From: Lacunisphaera sp.
GTDB lineage: Bacteria > Verrucomicrobiota > Verrucomicrobiia > Opitutales > Opitutaceae
Assembly: GCA_029945855.1 (NCBI GenBank)
Contig: JAQSDJ010000012.1
Location: 1 to 64,000 of the forward strand
Direction: 5' to 3'
Length of the DNA: 64,000 nt
This document shows, piece after piece, positions 55,321 through 64,000 of the stretch (within the stretch, counting starts at the first letter, position 1; every line of letters begins with the position of its first letter). The position numbers were made by a program, and so were the translations under genes. The notes below the pieces were generated by a model. It ran no database searches. It saw only the letters and a program-made list of their open reading frames with translations, and was not told where the DNA came from.

Positions 55321-55965
55321 ATGATCGCTACACTATTAGGAAAAAAAATCGGCATGACCCAGGTCTACGACGCCCAAAACGTCCTGGTCCCGGTCACCGT
55401 GGTTGAAGCCGGCCCCTGCCCGGTTGTCCAGGTCAAGACGGTCGAGAACGACGGCTACAACGCCGTCCAGATCGGCTTCGGCGCCCGGAAACCGCAGAAT
55501 GCCACCAAGGCCGAGTCCGCCCACGCCAAGAAGGCCGGCCTCGATGTCACGCCCCGCGTGCTGAACGAAATCCGCCTCACCGAGGCCGCCTCCGTCAAGC
55601 CCGGCGACGTCCTCACCGTCGCGGTCTTCACCGAAGGCCAGATCATCGACGTGCTCGGCGTCTCCAAGGGCAAGAGCTTCCAGGGCGTCGTGAAGCGCTT
55701 CCGCACCGCCGGCGGCCCCGCCTCCCACGGCTCCATGTTCCACCGCCGCATCGGCGCCATCGGCATGCGCCAGACCCCCGGCCGCGTGTTCAAGAACCAG
55801 GCGATGCCCGGCCACATGGGCAGTGATTTCCGCACCGTGCAGAACCTGCGCGTCGTGAAGATCATCGCCGACAAGAACCTCATCCTCGTCAAGGGCGCCA
55901 TCCCCGGCGCCAACGGCGACGATGTCATCATCCGCTCCGGCAAGAAAGCCCCGAAGAAAGCCTGA
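55321..55965 (+). CDS. rplC: 50S ribosomal protein L3
   Basis: Family match and context. Confidence 0.99.
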   Translation: MIATLLGKKIGMTQVYDAQNVLVPVTVVEAGPCPVVQVKTVENDGYNAVQIGFGARKPQNATKAESAHAKKAGLDVTPRVLNEIRLTEAASVKPGDVLTVAVFTEGQIIDVLGVSKGKSFQGVVKRFRTAGGPASHGSMFHRRIGAIGMRQTPGRVFKNQAMPGHMGSDFRTVQNLRVVKIIADKNLILVKGAIPGANGDDVIIRSGKKAPKKA

Positions 55966-55985
55966 TCCCCCGGAGAACGCATAAC

Positions 55986-56618
55986 ATGAAGCTCAAAATT
56001 TTCACACCCGACGCCACGAAGAGTTCCGAGCAGGACTTCAACCTCCCGGTCTTCGAGGGCAGCCGCGGCCTCCAGGCCGTCAAGGAAGTCGTCGTCGCCC
56101 ACAAGGCCAACGCCCGCCTCGGCACCCACTCCACCAAGACCCGCGGCGAAGTCCGCGGCGGCGGCAAGAAGCCCTGGGCCCAGAAGGGCACCGGCCGCGC
56201 CCGCGCCGGCTCCACCCGCTCCCCCCTCTGGGGTGGCGGCGGCGTCGTGTTCGGCCCGAAGCCCCGCGACTATACCAAGAAGATCAATGGCAAGGTGAAG
56301 GCCCTCGCCTTCAACCGCGCCCTCTTCGACCGCGCCAGCGCCGGTGACGTCAGCGTCATCGAGTCCTTCGCTCCGAAGCAGGCTAAGGCCAAGCTCATGA
56401 ACGAGATCATCGGCCGCATCGCCCCCAAGGGCAAGGTGCTCATCGTCGACGCTCCGTTCAACACGGAGTCGACCCGCGCCGCCCGCAACCTGAAGCGCGT
56501 CACGCTGCAGGATGCTTCCAAACTCAACACGCTCGATCTCGTCACCTACAGCTGGATCGTTGTTTCCAGCAAGGCGCTCGAGACGATCATCGCCCGCACC
56601 AACGGAGGTCAGTCATGA
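55986..56618 (+). CDS. rplD: 50S ribosomal protein L4
   Basis: Family match and context. Confidence 0.99.
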   Translation: MKLKIFTPDATKSSEQDFNLPVFEGSRGLQAVKEVVVAHKANARLGTHSTKTRGEVRGGGKKPWAQKGTGRARAGSTRSPLWGGGGVVFGPKPRDYTKKINGKVKALAFNRALFDRASAGDVSVIESFAPKQAKAKLMNEIIGRIAPKGKVLIVDAPFNTESTRAARNLKRVTLQDASKLNTLDLVTYSWIVVSSKALETIIARTNGGQS

Positions 56619-56899
56619 TTAACGCCGCTGCAGTCATCAAAACCATCCGCATGACGGAGAAGTCCAACAAGCTCTCCTCGAACTACGGCCAATACACCTT
56701 CGAGGTTTATCCGTCCGCCACGAAATACACCGTGCGCGAGGCCGTCGAGCAGACCTTCAAGGTCACCGTCACCCGCGTGAACATCCAGAACCGCGCCGGC
56801 AAGCCGAAGCGCACCCGCAAGGGCCTCGCCACGCACGCGTCCGACAGCAAGCGCGCCATCGTCACCCTGAAGTCGGGCGACAAGATCGAGCTCGTCTGA
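56615..56899 (+). CDS. rplW: 50S ribosomal protein L23
   Basis: Family match; ATGA overlap with rplD. Confidence 0.98.
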   Translation: MINAAAVIKTIRMTEKSNKLSSNYGQYTFEVYPSATKYTVREAVEQTFKVTVTRVNIQNRAGKPKRTRKGLATHASDSKRAIVTLKSGDKIELV

Positions 56900-56919
56900 G
56901 CCCCCGGAGACCACCCACC

Positions 56920-57786
56920 ATGGCCCTTAAATCCTTCCGTCCCCTCACCGCGTCCCTCCGGTTCACCACCCTGAACCGCCCGGATGGCATTTCCAAGAAG
57001 CGCCCCGAGCGCTCGCTCGTCGAGTCGAAGTCCAAGACCGGCGGCCGCAACGTCTACGGCCGCATCACCTCGCGCCGGCGCGGCGGCGGTCACAAGAAGC
57101 TTTACCGCATCATCGACTTCAAGCGCGCCAAGCTCGACATGCCCGCCAAGGTCCAGGCGATCGAATACGATCCCAACCGCACCGCGCTGCTCGCGCTGCT
57201 GGCCTACACCGACGGCACCAAGGCCTACATCCTCGCGCCCGCGGGCCTCAAGGCCGGCGACACCGTCTATAGCGCGATGAAGACCGACTCGAACGACTAC
57301 CGTCCGGGCAACTCGTTCCCGCTGGCCGTCATCCCGCCCGCCACGAAGCTGCACGCCGTCGAGCTGCTGCCCGGAAAGGGCGCCCAGATCGCCCGCTCCG
57401 CCGGCACCTCCGCCGAGCTCGTCACCGTCGAGAACGGCTTCGCCCAGCTCCGCCTCACCTCCGGCGAGACCCGCCTGGTCAACGCCAAGTGCCGCGCCAC
57501 CATCGGCGAGGTTTCCAACGCCGACCACGGCAAGCGTTCGCTCGGCAAGGCCGGTCGCAACCGCTGGCTCGGCAAGCGCCCCCGCGTCCGCGGCGTCGCC
57601 ATGAACCCGGTCGACCACCCCAACGGTGGCGGTCAGGGCAAGTCCAAGGGTGGTGGCGGTCGCCAGCACCTCGTCTCCCCCTGGGGCCAGCTCGCGAAGG
57701 GTTTCCCGACGCGCCGCCGCTCCAAGCTGTCCAGCACCTTCATCCTCGTGCGCGCCAACGGCCGCCCGCCGCGCAACAAGAAATAA
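56920..57786 (+). CDS. rplB: 50S ribosomal protein L2
   Basis: Family match and context. Confidence 0.99.
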   Translation: MALKSFRPLTASLRFTTLNRPDGISKKRPERSLVESKSKTGGRNVYGRITSRRRGGGHKKLYRIIDFKRAKLDMPAKVQAIEYDPNRTALLALLAYTDGTKAYILAPAGLKAGDTVYSAMKTDSNDYRPGNSFPLAVIPPATKLHAVELLPGKGAQIARSAGTSAELVTVENGFAQLRLTSGETRLVNAKCRATIGEVSNADHGKRSLGKAGRNRWLGKRPRVRGVAMNPVDHPNGGGQGKSKGGGGRQHLVSPWGQLAKGFPTRRRSKLSSTFILVRANGRPPRNKK

Positions 57787-57804
57787 TCCCAACGACCCCG
57801 CACC

Positions 57805-58083
57805 ATGGCACGTTCCATCAAGAAAGGTTTCTTTGTCGACTACCACCTCCTGGAAAAAATCCAGAAGGCGGCCAAGGTCGCCGGCACCCGCAAGCCCATC
57901 CAGACTTGGAGCCGCCGCTCGACCATCACGCCCGAGTTCGTCGGCCACACCATCAGCGTCCACAACGGCAAGACCCACGTGGCCGTCTACATCACCGAGA
58001 ACATGGTCGGGCACAAGCTCGGCGAGTTCGCGCCGACGCGCATCTTCAAGGCGCACGGCGGCATGACCCGCAAGGAAATCTAA
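57805..58083 (+). CDS. rpsS: 30S ribosomal protein S19
   Basis: Family match and context. Confidence 0.99.
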   Translation: MARSIKKGFFVDYHLLEKIQKAAKVAGTRKPIQTWSRRSTITPEFVGHTISVHNGKTHVAVYITENMVGHKLGEFAPTRIFKAHGGMTRKEI

Positions 58084-58109
58084 GGCGCCCGCCAACCGGA
58101 AACACCCAC

Positions 58110-58451
58110 ATGGAAATCCAAGCTCTCACCCGCAACGCGCGCATGTCGCCCCGCAAGGTCCGCGAAGTCGCGAACCTCATCCAGGGCCGCAGCGTCAACG
58201 AGGCCATCGACTTTCTCACGCTCATCCCGCGCAAGTCCGCCCGCCTCCTCGCCAAGACGCTCAAGAGCGCCGTGGCCAACGCCGAGAACAACAACAGCCT
58301 CTCGGCCGACCAGCTCACCGTCCACCGCGCCCTCGTCGAGTGCGGCCCCGTCCTCAAGCGTTTCAAGGCCGGCGCCAAGGGCTCGGCCAAGCCGCGCGTC
58401 AAGCGCATGTCGCACCTCCGCATCGTCCTCACCGACGGCAAATCCAACTAA
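58110..58451 (+). CDS. rplV: 50S ribosomal protein L22
   Basis: MEIQALTRNARMSPRKVREVANLIQGRSV. Confidence 0.98.
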   Translation: MEIQALTRNARMSPRKVREVANLIQGRSVNEAIDFLTLIPRKSARLLAKTLKSAVANAENNNSLSADQLTVHRALVECGPVLKRFKAGAKGSAKPRVKRMSHLRIVLTDGKSN

Positions 58452-58459
58452 CTCTTCCC

Positions 58460-59089
58460 ATGGGACAAAAGACCAACCCTACAGGCTTCCGCCTCGCCGT
58501 CCGCCGCAACTGGCAGTCACGCTGGTTCGCCCGCAAGAAGGATTTCGCCAAGCTCCTCCATGAGGACCAGGTCATCCGCGCCACGCTGATGGAAAAGCTC
58601 AAGCAGGCCTCGGTGCCGCGCATCTTCATCGAGCGCGCCGGCAACCGCGTCCGCGTCAAGATCTTCACCGCCCGCCCCGGCATCGTCATCGGCAAGAAGG
58701 GCCAGGAGGTCGAGAACATGAAGGTCGCCCTCGGCAAGCTCACCGGCAAGGAGGTCCTCCTCGACATCCAGGAAGTGAAGAAACCCGAGATCGAGGCCCA
58801 GCTCGTGGCCGAGAACGTCGCCCTCCAGCTCGAGCGCCGCATCGCCTTCCGCCGCGCCATCAAGAAGTCCATCCAGATCGCGATGTCCCTCGGTATCGAC
58901 GGCATCAAGATCCAGTGCTCGGGCCGCCTCGGCGGCGCCGACATCGCCCGCCGCGAATGGCAGAAACAGGGCCGCGTGCCGCTGCAAACCCTGCGCGAGA
59001 ACATCGAATACGGCTTCGCCGAGGCCCAGACCGTCTGGGGCAAGATCGGTGTCAAATGCTGGATCTGCAAAAAAGACGAAGCCAACTAA
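58460..59089 (+). CDS. rpsC: 30S ribosomal protein S3
   Basis: MGQKTNPTGFRLAVRRNWQSRWFA. Confidence 0.99.
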   Translation: MGQKTNPTGFRLAVRRNWQSRWFARKKDFAKLLHEDQVIRATLMEKLKQASVPRIFIERAGNRVRVKIFTARPGIVIGKKGQEVENMKVALGKLTGKEVLLDIQEVKKPEIEAQLVAENVALQLERRIAFRRAIKKSIQIAMSLGIDGIKIQCSGRLGGADIARREWQKQGRVPLQTLRENIEYGFAEAQTVWGKIGVKCWICKKDEAN

Positions 59090-59135
59090 CCTTTTCAACC
59101 GGCACCGAGCCTGACGCTCACCGCCCACCGATTCC

Positions 59136-59561
59136 ATGCCTGCTCTAGCTCCCTCCCGCACCAAATACCGCAAGTCGATGAAAGGCTCGCGCGCTGGCAA
59201 TGCCAAGCGCGGCAACACCCTCGCCTTCGGCGAATTCGGCCTGCAGTCCCTCTCGCGCGGTCCCATGACCGGTCAGCAGATCGAGGCCGCCCGCGTCACC
59301 ATCGCCCGCCACCTCAAGCGCAAGGGCAAGCTCTGGATCCGCATCTTCCCGCACAAGCCCGTCACCAAGAAGCCCGCCGAGGTCCGCATGGGCCAGGGCA
59401 AGGGCCCGGTCGAATTCTACGTCGCCGTCATCAAGCCCGGCGCCGTCCTCTTCGAGCTCGCCGGCGTTTCCCACAACATCGCCCGGGAGGCCTTCCGCCT
59501 CGCCGATGCCAAGCTGCCCTTCCGCTGCCGTTTCATCGTCCGCGAAGGCGCCGTCGTCTAA
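59136..59561 (+). CDS. rplP: 50S ribosomal protein L16
   Basis: Family match and context. Confidence 0.99.
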   Translation: MPALAPSRTKYRKSMKGSRAGNAKRGNTLAFGEFGLQSLSRGPMTGQQIEAARVTIARHLKRKGKLWIRIFPHKPVTKKPAEVRMGQGKGPVEFYVAVIKPGAVLFELAGVSHNIAREAFRLADAKLPFRCRFIVREGAVV

Positions 59562-59580
59562 TCCCAGGAGAAAGATTGTC

Positions 59581-59781
59581 ATGACTTCCAAAGAAATCCG
59601 CGACCTCGCCCCCGCCGAGATCACCACCAAGCTCCGCGAGACCCGCGACCAGCTCCTTCAGCTCCGCCTGCGCAAGAACACCGGCCAGGTCGAGAAGCCC
59701 CACCTCCTGCGCACCTACCGCAAGGACATCGCGCGCCTCGAGACCATCCTCAAGCAGAAGAAAACCACGAAGGCCGCCTGA
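59581..59781 (+). CDS. rpmC: 50S ribosomal protein L29
   Basis: [36 protein letters not shown]. Confidence 0.96.
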   Translation: MTSKEIRDLAPAEITTKLRETRDQLLQLRLRKNTGQVEKPHLLRTYRKDIARLETILKQKKTTKAA

Positions 59782-59807
59782 GGCCCCGGCGCCAACCGCT
59801 CACTCCC

Positions 59808-60161
59808 ATGTCGACTCCCGCACGCAATTCCCGCCGCAAGACTGTCATCGGTTTCGTCAGCTCCAAGATGGGCGACAAGTCCGTCAAGGTCACCGTCCCC
59901 TACAAGACGCCGCACCCGCTTTACCACAAGGTCATCAACCGCAAGACCGTCCTCCACGTCCACGACGAGAAGAACGAGGCCAAGGTTGGCGACAAGATCG
60001 AGGTCATGGAGACCCGCCCGATCAGCCGCCTGAAGCGCTGGCGCGTCATCCGCGTCGTCGAGGCCTCCGTCGGCCTGGACGTCGTCGCCGTTACCGAGAA
60101 GGACGTCGCCGAGGCCGTCCCCACCAAGACCAGCAAGTCCAACGTCACGGCGAAAGCCTGA
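59808..60161 (+). CDS. rpsQ: 30S ribosomal protein S17
   Basis: Family match; C-terminal extension. Confidence 0.97.
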   Translation: MSTPARNSRRKTVIGFVSSKMGDKSVKVTVPYKTPHPLYHKVINRKTVLHVHDEKNEAKVGDKIEVMETRPISRLKRWRVIRVVEASVGLDVVAVTEKDVAEAVPTKTSKSNVTAKA

Positions 60162-60181
60162 CCCGCACAGGAGATACCACC

Positions 60182-60547
60182 ATGATCCAGATGCGTTCCA
60201 TCCTCGATATTGCCGACAACACCGGCGCGCGCCGCGCGTCGATGATCGGCAAGATCGGCCATCCCTCCCGCTACGCCCACGTCGGTGATATCATCACCAT
60301 CAACATCAAGGAGAGCAGCACCGACGCCACCGTGAAGAAGGGTGAGGTCGTCAAGGCCATCATCGTCCGCACGCGCGCCCCGCTGCGCCGCGCCGACGGC
60401 AGCTACCTCCGCTTCGACTCCAACGCCGTCGTCATCATCGGCGAGGACGGCAACCCGAAGGGCACCCGCATCTTCGGCCCCGTGGCCCGCGAACTCCGCG
60501 CCATGAACTACTCGAAGATCATCTCGCTCGCCCCGGAGGTCCTTTAA
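60182..60547 (+). CDS. rplN: 50S ribosomal protein L14
   Basis: Family match and context. Confidence 0.99.
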   Translation: MIQMRSILDIADNTGARRASMIGKIGHPSRYAHVGDIITINIKESSTDATVKKGEVVKAIIVRTRAPLRRADGSYLRFDSNAVVIIGEDGNPKGTRIFGPVARELRAMNYSKIISLAPEVL

Positions 60548-60548
60548 C

Positions 60549-60833
60549 ATGTCCCAGAAATTTCACATCAAGAAGAGCGACCTCGTGGTCGTCATCGCCG
60601 GCGCCCACAAGGGCAAGTCGGGCAAGGTCCTCGAGATCCGCTCGGCCAAGAACCGCGCCGTCGTCGAGGGCGTCGCCATGATCAAGCGCCACCTCAAGAA
60701 GTCCCAGGAAAACCCGCAGGGCAAGATCGCCGAGCGCGAAGGCACGATCCACGTATCGAACCTCATGCTCCAATCGCGCTACGATTCCTCCAAGCGCGCC
60801 AAGAAGACCGCCGCCCCGGCGGGCAAGGCCTGA
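60549..60833 (+). CDS. rplX: 50S ribosomal protein L24
   Basis: KKSDLVVVIAGAHKGKSGKVLEI KOW. Confidence 0.98.
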   Translation: MSQKFHIKKSDLVVVIAGAHKGKSGKVLEIRSAKNRAVVEGVAMIKRHLKKSQENPQGKIAEREGTIHVSNLMLQSRYDSSKRAKKTAAPAGKA

Positions 60834-60895
60834 AGGCGAGGGGACACCACTTTTAATAAAACCACAGCATCCGGGTCGGAAATCCGGTTAGCACC

Positions 60896-61474
60896 ATGAG
60901 CAAACAACTTACTCCCCTCCAGAAACACTACGCCGAGACCGTCGCCCCGGCCTTGATGGCCTCCCGCGGCTACAAGAACAAGCATCAGGTCCCGAAGCTC
61001 GAGAAGATCGTCATCAACACCGGCATCTCCTCCGAGGCCGACAAGAACATGATCGCCGACGCCGCCCGTGACATCGGCCTCATCGCCGGCCAGAAGCCCG
61101 TGCTTAACCGCTCGAAGAAGGCCATCGCCAACTTCAAACTGAAGCCCAACCAGATCACCGGCTGCCACGTCACCCTCCGCAGCGAGGCCATGTGGCATTT
61201 CCTCATGCGCCTGCTCGCCGTGGCGCTGCCCACCATCCGCGACTTCCGCGGCGTGCCCAACAAGCTCGACGGCCAGGGCAACTACACCATCGGCATCACC
61301 GACTTCACCATCTTCCCCGAGATCGTCGTCGAGAACAACAAGCGCGCCATGGGCCTCGACATCACCTTCGTGACCTCCGCCCACACCGACGACGAGGCCC
61401 GCGAGCTCCTCAAGCTCCTCGGCATGCCCTTCCGCCGCATCGAGCCCGTCGCCGCCAAACCTTCCGCCGCCTAA
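60896..61474 (+). CDS. rplE: 50S ribosomal protein L5
   Basis: Family match and context. Confidence 0.99.
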   Translation: MSKQLTPLQKHYAETVAPALMASRGYKNKHQVPKLEKIVINTGISSEADKNMIADAARDIGLIAGQKPVLNRSKKAIANFKLKPNQITGCHVTLRSEAMWHFLMRLLAVALPTIRDFRGVPNKLDGQGNYTIGITDFTIFPEIVVENNKRAMGLDITFVTSAHTDDEARELLKLLGMPFRRIEPVAAKPSAA

Positions 61475-61486
61475 CCCTCCCGCGCC

Positions 61487-61792
61487 ATGCCCAAGACCTC
61501 CGCCATCGAACGTAACAAGAAGCGCATCCGCCTCGTCGAGAAGCACGCCGTCAAGCGCGCCGAGCTGAAGGCTGTCCTCGCCAACCCGGCGACCACGGAC
61601 GAGGAGTTCTTCGCCGCCCAGAAGAAACTCGCGAAACTCCCCCGCAATTCCTCCAAGGTCCGCATCCGCAACCGCTGCTCCCTCAGCGGCCGCCCGCGCG
61701 GCTTCCACCGCCGCTTCGGCGTCTCCCGCATCACCCTCCGCGAGCTCGCGCTCGCCGGCAAGATCCCGGGCGTCACCAAGTCCTCCTGGTAA
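61487..61792 (+). CDS. rpsN: 30S ribosomal protein S14 (long, non-zinc type)
   Basis: 101 aa, [28 protein letters not shown], no CxxC pairs. Confidence 0.98.
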   Translation: MPKTSAIERNKKRIRLVEKHAVKRAELKAVLANPATTDEEFFAAQKKLAKLPRNSSKVRIRNRCSLSGRPRGFHRRFGVSRITLRELALAGKIPGVTKSSW

Positions 61793-61856
61793 AAAACCCT
61801 TTCCCGCCGGAAGTCGGATATGATCCGCCGGGCTTCAACCAAAACAACATCCGTCC

Positions 61857-62249
61857 ATGACCGACCCGATCAGTGATTTCCTGACCCACCTTCGCAATGC
61901 GTCGAAGGCCGGTCTCGCCCAGTGCGTTTCCCCGCACTCCAAGCTCAAGGAGAGCCTCGCCGGCATCCTGAAGACCGAAGGCTTCGTCCGCGACGTGGCC
62001 ACCGGCACCGACGAGCGCGGTCACAAGACCGTCATCGTCACCATGAAATACGTCGACAGCGCCCCGGTCATCACCGGCCTCAAGCGTTCGTCCACCCCCG
62101 GCCGCCGGCTCTACACCGGCTACTCCGACATCCCCCGCGTCCTCAACGGCCTGGGTATCGCCATCATTTCAACCTCCAAGGGTCTCATGAAGGACCAGGA
62201 CGCCCGCCGCAACAAACTCGGCGGAGAACTCGTCTGCACCGTCTGGTAA
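61857..62249 (+). CDS. rpsH: 30S ribosomal protein S8
   Basis: Family match and context. Confidence 0.98.
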   Translation: MTDPISDFLTHLRNASKAGLAQCVSPHSKLKESLAGILKTEGFVRDVATGTDERGHKTVIVTMKYVDSAPVITGLKRSSTPGRRLYTGYSDIPRVLNGLGIAIISTSKGLMKDQDARRNKLGGELVCTVW

Positions 62250-62262
62250 GGAATCCACCACC

Positions 62263-62808
62263 ATGAGCAGAATCGGCAAACAACCCGTTCAGATCCCCGA
62301 CAAGGTCAAGGTCGACATCAAGGGCACCACCGTGTCCGTCGACGGCCCCAAGGGCAAAGTCTCCAAGACCTTCGCGCCCGTCGTGAAGATCGAGATCAAG
62401 GACAACACCGTCGTCGTCTCCCCCTCCGAGGAGACCCGCTTTTCCCGCGCCATGTATGGCACGGCCCGCTCCGTGATCGCCGGCATGATCAAGGGCGTCA
62501 GCGTCGGTTACCTCAAGGAGCTCGAGATCCAGGGCGTCGGCTTCAAGGCCATCCTCAAGGGCGACAAGCTCGACCTCTCCCTCGGCTACTCGCACCCGAT
62601 CCTCCACCACATCCCCGCGGGCATCAAGGTCACCGTCACCGACGGCACCAAGCTCAAGATCGAGGGCGCGGACAAGCAGCTCGTCGGCCAGGTCACCGCC
62701 GAGATCCGCGCCTACTACCCGCCGGAGCCCTACAAGGGCAAGGGCGTCCGCATCGTCGGCGAGTTCGCCGAGCGTGTCCGTCGCAAGGAAGGCAAGACCG
62801 TCGCCTAA
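62263..62808 (+). CDS. rplF: 50S ribosomal protein L6
   Basis: Family match and context. Confidence 0.99.
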   Translation: MSRIGKQPVQIPDKVKVDIKGTTVSVDGPKGKVSKTFAPVVKIEIKDNTVVVSPSEETRFSRAMYGTARSVIAGMIKGVSVGYLKELEIQGVGFKAILKGDKLDLSLGYSHPILHHIPAGIKVTVTDGTKLKIEGADKQLVGQVTAEIRAYYPPEPYKGKGVRIVGEFAERVRRKEGKTVA

Positions 62809-62822
62809 CCGCACCCCCACCC

Positions 62823-63185
62823 ATGAAAACTGTTTACAAGGCCCAGCTCCTCCAGAAGCGCAAATGGCGCATCCGCAAGAAGGTGACCGGCACCGCCGTC
62901 CGCCCGCGCCTCAGCGTCAAGTTCTCCGGCAAGCACATCTACGCCCAGCTCGTCAACGACGACGCCGGCGCGACCCTCGTGTTCCTCTCGACCCTCGATC
63001 CCGAGGTGAAGAAGGGCGGCACGAAGGGCAATGTCTCCGGCGCCAAGTCGCTCGGCGTCACCTTCGCCGCCAAGGCCAAGGCCGCCGGCATCGCCTCGGT
63101 CGTGTTCGACCGCAACGGCCGGCCCTATCACGGCCGCGTCAAAACCTTCGCTGAAGCCGCGCGCGAGGGCGGTCTCCAATTCTAA
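62823..63185 (+). CDS. rplR: 50S ribosomal protein L18
   Basis: Family match and context. Confidence 0.98.
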   Translation: MKTVYKAQLLQKRKWRIRKKVTGTAVRPRLSVKFSGKHIYAQLVNDDAGATLVFLSTLDPEVKKGGTKGNVSGAKSLGVTFAAKAKAAGIASVVFDRNGRPYHGRVKTFAEAAREGGLQF

Positions 63186-63190
63186 CACCC

Positions 63191-63697
63191 ATGGCTAACA
63201 ACAATCGCTCATTTTCCTCCGGCCCCGGCAATGACTCCGGCGAGCCCGGCATGTTTGAGAAGGTCGTCTTCATCAACCGCTGCGCCAAGGTCGTCAAGGG
63301 TGGCCGCCGCTTCAGCTTCTCCGCCCTCTCCGTGGTCGGCGACGGCAAGGGCCGCGTCGGCATCGGCTACGGCAAGGCCAACGAGGTCCCCGACGCCATC
63401 AAGAAGTCCACCGAGTCCGCCAAGAAGCGCATGGTCTCCGTCAAGCTCAAGGGCAGCACCATCCCGCACGAGGTCCTCGGCCAGTATGACGGCGGCAAGG
63501 TCTTCCTCCGCCCCGCCTCCAACGGCACCGGCCTCATCGCCGGCGGCGGCGTCCGCGCCGTCCTCGAGGCCGCGGGCGTCCACAACGTCCTCACCAAGTC
63601 GATGGGTTCCAAGAACCACATCGCCGTCGTGCATGCGACCCTGAACGGCCTGCTCAAGCTCCGGCTTGAGGAGGACTTCAAGTCCCTGCGCAGCTGA
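63191..63697 (+). CDS. rpsE: 30S ribosomal protein S5
   Basis: Family match and context. Confidence 0.99.
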   Translation: MANNNRSFSSGPGNDSGEPGMFEKVVFINRCAKVVKGGRRFSFSALSVVGDGKGRVGIGYGKANEVPDAIKKSTESAKKRMVSVKLKGSTIPHEVLGQYDGGKVFLRPASNGTGLIAGGGVRAVLEAAGVHNVLTKSMGSKNHIAVVHATLNGLLKLRLEEDFKSLRS

Positions 63698-63767
63698 TCA
63701 CCCTCCACTCATCCGAGTCGCCCTGCGCTGGTCGCGGGGCGGCGACCCAAACTTAGGAATCCAGAAA

Positions 63768-64000
63768 ATGCGTCTCCATAATCTCGTTAACGTCAAGGGT
63801 GCTGTGCACCGCAAGAAACGCGTCGGTTGCGGCGAAGGCGGCGGCCACGGCAAGACTTCCGGCATCGGCGGCAAGGGCCAGAAGGGCCGCTCCGGCGGCT
63901 CCATCCGCCCCGGCTTCGAAGGCGGCCAGATGCCCCTCTACCGCAAGCTCCCGCACCGCGGCTTCAACAACTACGAGCACCGCACCAGCTACGCCGTCGT
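63768..64000 (+). CDS. rplO: 50S ribosomal protein L15, 3' truncated by window edge
   Basis: [44 protein letters not shown]. Confidence 0.95.
   Translation, partial: MRLHNLVNVKGAVHRKKRVGCGEGGGHGKTSGIGGKGQKGRSGGSIRPGFEGGQMPLYRKLPHRGFNNYEHRTSYAV

Overview
The window is high-GC and its gene content looks like a Verrucomicrobiota/Opitutaceae-type genome (inference: PEP-CTERM protein, PSCyt/DUF1549/DUF1553 + DUF1501 pair, Pkn with propeller). It has two halves. Roughly 1-38 kb is a mixed region: a truncated Ser/Thr kinase-propeller protein, a LuxR-type regulator divergent from a ~2000-aa PEP-CTERM repeat protein, a loose proteostasis cluster (Hsp15-like S4 protein, MsrA, PCMT, Hsp33-like), a fatty-acid-hydroxylase/hemolysin III fusion, PnuC-NadR, malic enzyme, TcdA, TatD, an NTF2-PAS histidine kinase, SufE, M48 protease + LemA, and a TPR-ExbB-ExbD-(TonB-like) module. 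Many intergenic gaps in this half carry palindromic elements. Roughly 38.3-64 kb is the core transcription/translation block: tRNA-Thr, tuf, tRNA-Trp, secE, nusG, rplKAJL, rpoBC, rpsLG, fusA, rpsJ to rplO (truncated). The observations I would check first are: RpoC appears to have lost three of four cysteines of its second zinc site; an ExbD-like protein has Asn where the essential transmembrane Asp is expected, next to an uncharacterised TonB-position protein; the hydroxylase-HlyIII fusion; an inverted repeat that supplies the stop codons of two convergent genes; tandem same-loop hairpins in the rplC leader; and a recent 232-bp duplication in a mosaic surface protein. No CRISPR array, phage or IS transposase was recognised. 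All family calls are from reading protein motifs; no database search was possible.
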